DNA of 24,136 bases from an uncultured Prevotella sp. (lineage in GTDB: Bacteria > Bacteroidota > Bacteroidia > Bacteroidales > Bacteroidaceae): positions 1 to 24,136 of the forward strand of contig CAJMAO010000016.1 in the NCBI GenBank assembly GCA_905211345.1, read 5' to 3'. The translations under genes were made by a program, and so were the position numbers. The notes beneath the pieces were generated by a model, which saw only the letters and a list, made by a program, of their open reading frames with translations, was not told the origin of the DNA and made no database searches. Shown in pieces: positions 8,500-14,448 of this stretch (positions are counted from its first letter, which is position 1; each line of letters starts with the position of its first letter).

Positions 8500-11400
8500 T
8501 TACTTTTTGTATGTCAGTTTGCCGAGGTCTTCGCGTTCGGCGGCAAGTTTGCCGTTGACCAGCAGGCGCAGGCCCTTGCCTTGGTGGTAGTGTTGACCGT
8601 CCTTATCATATATTATGGTAAGAACGTCGCCGCGGTAATTCACGTTGTCAAGACAGAAGTAGCTCCATGTGCCTTTTGGTACGAGCGGATTTACAACCAC
8701 GCTGCCGTCTGCTTGCGGACGCAGACCTGCCAATCCTGTGATTACGAGGTCGGCAAATGTCGAGTGGTTGTAGTATCGGCTGCGCTCGCGGTCGCCCATA
8801 AGCCAAGCTCCGTTCTTTTCGTCGAGGTATTCGCCGATGTACGGACGGCCGCGGTGGTGCTGGCTCTCGACATAAAGTTTCATTTGTTTAAAGAACGTTG
8901 TGTCGCCCAATATCGGGTCGGGATATGTGTTTATGTAGTTCGCTAGGGCTGTAAGCGTCTGGCTTGTGGCGAACGGCCACACGGCTCCGTCCCATTCGCA
9001 GCGGCCTACGCCGTGGCTTCTGAATTCCGGATGACGACGCTCCGCTGTTGTCAGGCCGTAAGGAGCAGAGAAGCCTTCCTCGTCTTCCAGTTGCAGCCAA
9101 GCCTTGTCATACGTCTTTGCGTCAGGCAGGTTGAAATACCAAGGGATGTATCCTATAGCCTCGCGTACCGCAGCTGCCGTGTCGCCTCTTACGGTCTCGA
9201 AGAAAGAGTGCTTGCCGTTCCACAGCTTGCCTTGTATAAGGCTCTTGATTGTATCGGCCTCTAGATTGTATTCCTTTGCTTTAGACGCGTCTCCGGCAAG
9301 AAGGTTTAATTCGGCCAAAGCGCGTGCGTTGCCGTACATATAGCTGTTTATCGTCGGCCGGGCGTACTGCTTGCGGCGGCCTCCGCTTATGCTTTCCTCC
9401 ATTCCGTCTTGCACGTCGCCCTGCCAGTAGAGTCCGTTTTTCAGGCGGTTTGTGCTCTGCCAGCGTGCGTATTCCTCCTCAAGTGACGGCTTTAAGCCGA
9501 GCACGAAGGCAGTGTCGCCGAGCACTTTGTAAGCCTCATAGACTGCGGCGGGGTTCCATGAGCTGAACTTGTTCATCTTCTGCATGGCCTTGCCGTTGTT
9601 TCCGTGATACCATGTGTTCAGTATCTGGTGCAGATATGTCGTGTCGCGCAGCCAGCGTGTCTCCATTATATGGTGGCCTACGGCGCAGGCTATAAGATTG
9701 TACTTGTCGGCGTAAGAGCGTTGCACGAGGAACTCGGTCATGCCAAGACCTACGGGGGTTCGTTTGATATGCTTGCGCAGTGACCACCAGCGGAAATAAT
9801 AAATCTCCTCCATGTCCTTGTCGGGGCAGTCGAACAGGGGAATGTTCCTGCTCATCCATTCCGACGACTTGCTGTTAGGAATGTAGGTGACGATGTTCTC
9901 GTCCTCCATCGTATTGAAGTAGTCGGCGTAGTGCTTGTAGTCGTCGTATCTTAGTACGGCAGCGTTTGCGTCGGCATCCAGCGATTTTGTTGTAAGGTTG
10001 GCGATGGCGAACGTAGCCATGGGGTCTTCCTCGTCGGCGCGCGGCATGTCAACGTATTGGTCGGCAGGAGTCTCAATGTCGGGTTTGTCAAACAAGTTTC
10101 CGGTACGGAATACTATGCGTGTGATTGCGTCGACCGGTGTGTCAAACATGCGGGCGGCGGCTCTCTTGCCGTTCACATAGTATGTGCCTACGTGGCCGTC
10201 AACCGAGAGTACGGCCTTGATATGGTAAGGCTTGTTCACCTCATAGTTTTTTAACATGCCGCCAAAGCGCGCTCCGCCTTTCACTCTCATGTTGGCAGTA
10301 GAGTCTATTACGATGCGCGAGCACATGTTGCCTTTGGCGTCGAGGAACTCGATGTTGAGCTGTCCGTGGTTGTTCTGCATGGCTTTCACGTCGAACTCGA
10401 CAACAAGCTCTTTCGTGGCCGGGATTACCTTCTCTACTGTAGCGTAGTCATACGGGTCTTTATCGCTAAGCGTGAGCCACTCGCCGTCGAGCCTTACGGG
10501 AGTCCAAAGACCTGAGCGCAGGTTCCAATCGGTCATGTCGGCCAGTTTCTTGTACTTGCCGAAGCCGCCTGACGCATGTTCGGTAGCTTCCAGTTTGACG
10601 GGCACCTGCACGCAGGCCACCCAAATGTCTTCCTTATTCTGGCTGTATGTTATCCAAAGGTTGCCGTCCTTAGGCGTGCCGTTGCCTTCCAATATCCCTC
10701 GCGTATATTGCGGGCCGAAGCTCTTGTAGTTGCCCCAGTGGCGCTCGGGGGTTACGTCGCCGCACACAAGGTTGAGCGTGGTGTACTCCAGTCCGTCCTT
10801 GCTCAACGATATGCCAAGCGGCCAACGGTATTCAGCCGGGTTGTACACCGTGGCGTAAGTGCCGTCGGAAAGGCGTTGCCCCCATATCTTGGCGTTAGAG
10901 TTCACGAAGCCGTGCGCGCGCGGGGCAGGGTAGCGCCAAGTGTTGCCGCCGTCGCTGCTTATGCTGGTAAGGGCGTGCTTCCACAGGCCGACTTTGCGGC
11001 CGTCGGGCAGGGTGTAGCCGCTGAATGCCTTATAAGGAGTCTTCAATGGCAATATGTCATCGTTGCGGTCGGCTTCCTCAACCCATTGCATACGCATCAT
11101 GGGGTCGGCTATAAGCTCGTCGCAAGCTTTGACAAACTCTTTGTCCTTGGCTTTCTTATAATAAGGGAAGTCGGTGTTTTTCTCATTGAAACCGTGGTTG
11201 TAATAGATAAAATATACAGGACCGAACGAGCCATCGGCTTTTATCTCCCTGACCACACGGCCTATGCCGTTGCCGTCGTTGGGGTGGTCTTTCGGCGTAA
11301 GCGCCACATTGTAATTGCCGAGCGCTATCAGTTTCTTGCCGTTTTTCGACACGTAGAAGCCCACACGCTGGTGCATCACAGCCTTGAGGTCTTTTGCCAC

Positions 11401-12636
11401 GATGCCGGGCAGCGACTCTTTGGTGAAACCGTCGGGCACATTGTATTCAGGGAACAGTACTACCGGTTCTGTCCACGTGTAGCCGTCTTCTGAAGTCTGC
11501 AGCATCGTGCGTCCCGGCGGTTCGTGCTCGCTGCGGGGGTTGGTAAGGTAGTGCATGTAGAACTTACCGTTCCAGTAAGCCATCATCGGCTGATGGTCGT
11601 ACATCCAGTTGTCGCCGCTGCGCATGGTCTGGATGTTGTGCACTCCGACAACGGGCGACAGCCCGCCGTCGTGGCGTGCGGGCGTGGCTACTACGCTGCC
11701 CGTGTAGTGTACGGCGTCGCGGTTTTCCTTAATAAGGTTGTTTACGATTTCCTCAGGTGCCATGAACACCGTGCCGTGCTTGTGGCCTACGGGGAAGTTG
11801 ACGGCTCCCGTGCGGTCTTGGAATGTCTTGAAGTCCTTTGTCCTTGCCGCTCCGTATATGCCGTGGCGGTAAGAGTCGTAGTATATGTAATACCAGCCTT
11901 CGGCCTTGGCCGTGGTTGGGCCTTCCGTAAAGCTCTCTGTGAACGGCTCCGACGCCTTGCTCCACGGGCCGTAAGGCGACTGGGCGAAAGCTACCTTGAG
12001 GTTGCGTTGCTTGCGCGAGTTGTCCTTGAGCACCATTACGTAATCCTTGTCGCCGCGTTTCAGTATCGTGGCGTCGATGCAACTGAAGTCAGGGTCGATC
12101 AATACTTTCGCCTTGCTGAACTTCTTGAAGTCCTTGGTCGTTACGTAGTAAAGGCGGTGGTTGTTGTAATGGTCTTCCTCGTAGTCGGGGAATTTGCCCG
12201 GTACGCACGATGCCCACACAATCATGTATTGGCGTTTGACATCGTCGTAGAACAGTTCGGGCGCCCATACGTTCACCGTCGTGGGGTCGTCCATGACGTT
12301 GATGAGCCTCGGCTCGCTCCAGTGTATCAGGTCTTTCGACGAAGCGTAGCCGAACCCCTTGTCGCCTTTCCAGCTCGAAGTCCACACGAGATGGAACGTG
12401 CCGTCGGGCCCTTTCACGATTGAGGGGTCGCGCATTACTTTCTGTACGCCTACCGTGGGGCGCAGGAATGTGCCCTGAATAGTGTCCCATTTCAGGCCGT
12501 CGTAGCTGTAGATGAAGCGTAAACCCTCATTTGCCGGTTCGCGGAAGGACGTTGAAACGTAAACGTCCTTGGCAGATGATATGCCAGTCATCATCGTCGC
12601 GGCGGCGACGATGGCAGACAAAAAAAGTTTTCTCAT
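8500..12636 (-). CDS. Giant multimodular glycoside hydrolase: GH43-like and sialidase-like propellers plus alpha/alpha barrel (candidate GH143-GH142)
   Basis: A 1378-residue secreted protein, first gene of the pectin operon. After the signal peptide (1-22) comes a GH43-like propeller (~23-300) with D70 in RDPSIV, D188 in CIDAT and E238 in TEGPT, the spacing of the GH43 catalytic triad. Residues ~310-685 form a second, sialidase-like propeller with Asp-box motifs (QTSEDGYTW, SISSDGGNTW). Residues ~690-885 look like a concanavalin/LamG beta-sandwich. Residues ~895-1320 are an (alpha/alpha)-barrel hydrolase domain with QDGMEES (D1077, E1080), WDGAVWPF and GEYLDE (E1269), followed by a short beta tail. 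From memory, BT1020 (GH143 plus GH142) cleaves the L-Araf-Dha side chain D of RG-II with an N-terminal propeller part and a C-terminal alpha/alpha part, which fits well. I cannot recall whether BT1020 also has two propellers, so a third active site is possible. Confidence 0.82.
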   Translation of the reverse strand: MRKLFLSAIVAAATMMTGISSAKDVYVSTSFREPANEGLRFIYSYDGLKWDTIQGTFLRPTVGVQKVMRDPSIVKGPDGTFHLVWTSSWKGDKGFGYASSKDLIHWSEPRLINVMDDPTTVNVWAPELFYDDVKRQYMIVWASCVPGKFPDYEEDHYNNHRLYYVTTKDFKKFSKAKVLIDPDFSCIDATILKRGDKDYVMVLKDNSRKQRNLKVAFAQSPYGPWSKASEPFTESFTEGPTTAKAEGWYYIYYDSYRHGIYGAARTKDFKTFQDRTGAVNFPVGHKHGTVFMAPEEIVNNLIKENRDAVHYTGSVVATPARHDGGLSPVVGVHNIQTMRSGDNWMYDHQPMMAYWNGKFYMHYLTNPRSEHEPPGRTMLQTSEDGYTWTEPVVLFPEYNVPDGFTKESLPGIVAKDLKAVMHQRVGFYVSKNGKKLIALGNYNVALTPKDHPNDGNGIGRVVREIKADGSFGPVYFIYYNHGFNEKNTDFPYYKKAKDKEFVKACDELIADPMMRMQWVEEADRNDDILPLKTPYKAFSGYTLPDGRKVGLWKHALTSISSDGGNTWRYPAPRAHGFVNSNAKIWGQRLSDGTYATVYNPAEYRWPLGISLSKDGLEYTTLNLVCGDVTPERHWGNYKSFGPQYTRGILEGNGTPKDGNLWITYSQNKEDIWVACVQVPVKLEATEHASGGFGKYKKLADMTDWNLRSGLWTPVRLDGEWLTLSDKDPYDYATVEKVIPATKELVVEFDVKAMQNNHGQLNIEFLDAKGNMCSRIVIDSTANMRVKGGARFGGMLKNYEVNKPYHIKAVLSVDGHVGTYYVNGKRAAARMFDTPVDAITRIVFRTGNLFDKPDIETPADQYVDMPRADEEDPMATFAIANLTTKSLDADANAAVLRYDDYKHYADYFNTMEDENIVTYIPNSKSSEWMSRNIPLFDCPDKDMEEIYYFRWWSLRKHIKRTPVGLGMTEFLVQRSYADKYNLIACAVGHHIMETRWLRDTTYLHQILNTWYHGNNGKAMQKMNKFSSWNPAAVYEAYKVLGDTAFVLGLKPSLEEEYARWQSTNRLKNGLYWQGDVQDGMEESISGGRRKQYARPTINSYMYGNARALAELNLLAGDASKAKEYNLEADTIKSLIQGKLWNGKHSFFETVRGDTAAAVREAIGYIPWYFNLPDAKTYDKAWLQLEDEEGFSAPYGLTTAERRHPEFRSHGVGRCEWDGAVWPFATSQTLTALANYINTYPDPILGDTTFFKQMKLYVESQHHRGRPYIGEYLDEKNGAWLMGDRERSRYYNHSTFADLVITGLAGLRPQADGSVVVNPLVPKGTWSYFCLDNVNYRGDVLTIIYDKDGQHYHQGKGLRLLVNGKLAAEREDLGKLTYKK

Positions 12637-12752
12637 TGTTTATTAGTATGTTTGATATTATTATAACGTTTATGCTTAAGGTTTGTAATCATTTTTTTAG
12701 GCAAGGTAATGTAATCGCTTCCAAACGGTGCGCATACGTTGAATGTCCGTGC

Positions 12753-12784
12753 GATAAGTTGCTTGCTGTGTATGCAAACTTATC
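12753..12784 (-). promoter_or_regulatory. 5'-leader stem-loop or operator
   Basis: A perfect 8-bp inverted repeat, GATAAGTT ... AACTTATC (12753-12760 and 12777-12784), flanks a 16-nt loop in which TGC/GCA can also pair. Its outer edge coincides with the predicted transcription start, so the operon mRNA would begin with a stem-loop; it may instead be a protein-binding site. Confidence 0.45.
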
Positions 12785-12789
12785 TCATG

Positions 12790-12820
12790 CAAAGATAGTG
12801 TAAGTTGAGTGAAACGCAAA
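12790..12820 (-). promoter_or_regulatory. Promoter of the RG-II operon
   Basis: On the minus strand, TTTG (12817-12820) and TATCTTTG (12790-12797) are separated by exactly 19 bp, an excellent match to the Bacteroidetes -33/-7 consensus. The start of transcription would fall near 12784, giving a ~148-nt leader before the multimodular hydrolase. A second -7-like box, TAAGTTTG, lies at 12775-12782, offset by 15 bp. Confidence 0.72.
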
Positions 12821-12881
12821 ATAAAAGTGAGGGAAACGAACTTTTATTTTCATTCCAGTGCGACGGAATGTTCCGTTTGCC

Positions 12882-12960
12882 GTAGAGACACGATGAATGA
12901 CGTCTCCAACCGCAACAATATAGTTATTCATGGCAGGCACGATGAATCGCGTCTTTACAC
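12882..12960. repeat. Pair of related palindromic segments
   Basis: CACGATGAATGACGTCT (12889-12905) and CACGATGAATCGCGTCT (12938-12954) match at 15 of 17 positions, 49 bp apart. The first has pairing flanks (GTAGAGAC with GTCTC), the second a right arm GCGTCTTTAC. They look like decayed copies of one short REP-like palindrome. Confidence 0.4.
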
Positions 12961-12994
12961 AGTGACGCATACGCCTGAATTGCGGATAAACTGC

Positions 12995-13082
12995 AAAAGA
13001 CCGTCTTTCGCGTTCCAAAAGGCCGTTAATCGCAACGCGAAAGGCCGCCTTTTGCAGGCCAAAAGACGACCTTTTATAAGAT
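12995..13082 (+). repeat. 22-bp tandem repeat, 4 units (array B)
   Basis: Units begin at 12995, 13017, 13039 and 13061, again exactly 22 bp apart, consensus AAAAGRCCGYCTTTYGC followed by five variable bases. Each core is partly self-complementary (AAAGR..YCTTT). It is in the same orientation as array A, between the divergent promoters. Confidence 0.72.
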
Positions 13083-13175
13083 GTTGAGCGTCAGTGTGTT
13101 ATGCGTCAGGATTATAATTGGTTTCCCGAAAGGCTTTTTTTATGTGTTTAAAAATGATAAAATGCAATAATATTT

Positions 13176-13192
13176 ACGCAAAATGTTTGCGT
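13176..13192. promoter_or_regulatory. Operator-like palindrome at the asnA -33 box
   Basis: ACGCAAA-ATG-TTTGCGT is a perfect 7-3-7 inverted repeat whose right arm contains the -33 TTTG. It is flanked by a near-direct repeat, ATAATATTTACG and ATAATATTTATG. A regulator bound here would compete with or contact RNA polymerase; none is identifiable in the window. Confidence 0.5.
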
Positions 13193-13216
13193 ATTGATAA
13201 TATTTATGTAATTTTG
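13186..13216 (+). promoter_or_regulatory. asnA promoter
   Basis: TTTG at 13186-13189 and TAATTTTG at 13209-13216 have a 19-bp spacer, matching the Bacteroidetes consensus. The leader would be about 25 nt. Confidence 0.7.
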
Positions 13217-13246
13217 CCGACAGTTAAACTATTTATAAGTTATATT

Positions 13247-14284
13247 ATGAGCAAATTGATACGTCCTATCGGCTATATGCCATTGCTTGATATGAAGCAG
13301 ACAGAGCAGGGCATTAAACTGATAAAAGAGTTTTTCCAGATGAATCTTTCAACCGAGTTGCGCCTGCGCCGCGTCACCGCTCCGCTGTTCGTGCTGCAGG
13401 GGCTCGGCATAAACGACGACTTGAATGGCGTTGAGCGTCCCGTGACATTTCCGATAAAAGACCTTGGCGACGCACGGGCCGAGGTGGTTCATTCGCTTGC
13501 CAAGTGGAAACGCCTCACGCTTGCAGACTATTCCATAGAACCGGGATACGGCGTTTATACCGACATGAACGCCATACGAGCCGACGAAGAACTTGACAAC
13601 CTGCACTCGCTTTACGTAGATCAGTGGGACTGGGAGGCTGTGATGACCCGCGATGAGCGCAATCTTGATTTCCTGAAATCGATCGTGCGGCGCATATATT
13701 CGGCCATACGGCGCACGGAATACCTCGTGTGCGAGCGTTATTCTGAGATAAAGCCCTTTCTTCCCGGCGAAATCCACTTCGTCCATAGTGAAGACCTGCT
13801 GAAAATGTATCCCGACAAGACGGCCAAGGAGCGTGAGGACCTGATTGCCCGTGAATACGGTGCTGTATTTATAATAGGTATAGGCGGCAGGCTGTCGAAC
13901 GGAGAACCGCACGACGGCCGCGCTCCCGACTATGACGACTGGACGACTCCCACCGACGACGCGCACCGTGGCTTGAACGGCGACATACTGATATGGTATC
14001 CCACGCTCGGCCGCGCCGTCGAGCTGTCTTCAATGGGCATCCGGGTTGACAAGGAAGCCCTGCTGCGCCAGCTTGAAATAACAGGCCAGCAGGTGCGCAA
14101 GGATCTATATTTCCACAAGAAACTGCTTAACGGCGAGTTGCCCCTGAGTATCGGCGGCGGTATAGGTCAGAGCCGCTTGTGCATGGTGCTGCTCCATAAG
14201 GCCCACGTAGGTGAGATACAGGCCAGCATCTGGCCGCAAGACATGGTAGAGGAGTGCGCGCGCCTTGGCATGGCGATAATCTGA
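13247..14284 (+). CDS. asnA: Aspartate-ammonia ligase (AsnA-type asparagine synthetase)
   Basis: The 345-residue protein makes asparagine from aspartate, ammonia and ATP in the cytoplasm; the fold is that of class II aminoacyl-tRNA synthetases. Long stretches match E. coli AsnA: EVVHSLAKWKR, YVDQWDWE, HFVHSEDLL, RAPDYDDW, GLNGDILIWYP, FELSSMGIRVD-like ELSSMGIRVD and SIGGGIGQSRL. The frame continues upstream to 13118, but MSKLIRPIGY at 13247 fits the family N-terminus. The -7 box at 13209-13216 would make a start at 13118 lie upstream of its own promoter. The protein is about 15 residues longer than the E. coli enzyme. It is divergent from the pectin operon and ends in a long inverted repeat before dnaX. 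A palindrome overlapping the -33 box suggests repression or activation by an unknown factor. Confidence 0.96.
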   Translation: MSKLIRPIGYMPLLDMKQTEQGIKLIKEFFQMNLSTELRLRRVTAPLFVLQGLGINDDLNGVERPVTFPIKDLGDARAEVVHSLAKWKRLTLADYSIEPGYGVYTDMNAIRADEELDNLHSLYVDQWDWEAVMTRDERNLDFLKSIVRRIYSAIRRTEYLVCERYSEIKPFLPGEIHFVHSEDLLKMYPDKTAKEREDLIAREYGAVFIIGIGGRLSNGEPHDGRAPDYDDWTTPTDDAHRGLNGDILIWYPTLGRAVELSSMGIRVDKEALLRQLEITGQQVRKDLYFHKKLLNGELPLSIGGGIGQSRLCMVLLHKAHVGEIQASIWPQDMVEECARLGMAII

Positions 14285-14286
14285 TG

Positions 14287-14410
14287 AATTAAGAGTTAAG
14301 AATTAAGAGTTAGGAGTTGAGATTTAGGAATATATGCGTATGGATATTTTACCGCCGAAGCATATTATCCTAAATCTCAACTCCTAACTCTTAATTCTTA
14401 ACTCTTAATT
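14287..14410. terminator. Perfect 43-bp inverted repeat between asnA and dnaX
   Basis: The arms 14287-14329 and 14368-14410 are exact reverse complements with a 38-nt loop, itself partly pairable (ATATGC/GCATAT). The left arm is built of repeated AATTAAGAG/TTAAGAA units; the right arm is T-rich. It starts two bases after the asnA stop, so it should form a very strong hairpin and can act as a terminator in either direction. Confidence 0.7.
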
Positions 14411-14432
14411 TTTAATTCTTAATTTATTTTTC

Positions 14433-14440
14433 TACCTTTG
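14433..14440 (+). promoter_or_regulatory. dnaX -7 box
   Basis: TACCTTTG matches TAnnTTTG; no TTTG is seen at -33 (the place is occupied by the edge of the inverted repeat). The box ends 8 nt before the dnaX ATG, so the transcript would have almost no leader. Confidence 0.55.
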
Positions 14441-14448
14441 CACTTACT

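Larger units (their letters stand above)
12637..13246. other. Divergent intergenic region (610 bp) between RG-II operon and asnA
   Basis: No credible gene is present. From left to right it holds the AT-rich leader of the pectin operon, its stem-loop and promoter (12753-12820), a small hairpin CATTCC/GGAATG (12851-12870), two related palindromic segments (12882-12960), four 22-bp repeat units (12995-13082), and the asnA promoter with its palindrome (13176-13216). Short frames here translate the repeats and look spurious. Confidence 0.7.

Noticed and set aside
10576..12423. Two ~300-codon plus-strand frames (10576-11493 and 11524-12423)
   Set aside because: Both are antisense to the multimodular hydrolase, rich in Val/Arg/His as expected of shadow frames, with no recognisable domains.
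1..12636. SusC/SusD transporter pair or regulator of the polysaccharide locus
   Set aside because: All five genes are enzymes; none has TonB-receptor, SusD or sensor-kinase features.
12809..13087. A 92-codon plus-strand frame between the pectin operon and asnA
   Set aside because: Its second half is a translation of the 22-bp repeat array and its start overlaps the divergent promoter; non-coding origin is more likely.
14287..14410. MITE or insertion-sequence end
   Set aside because: There is no target-site duplication, the loop differs from the similar repeat at 20327-20424, and the arms are low-complexity units rather than transposon termini.
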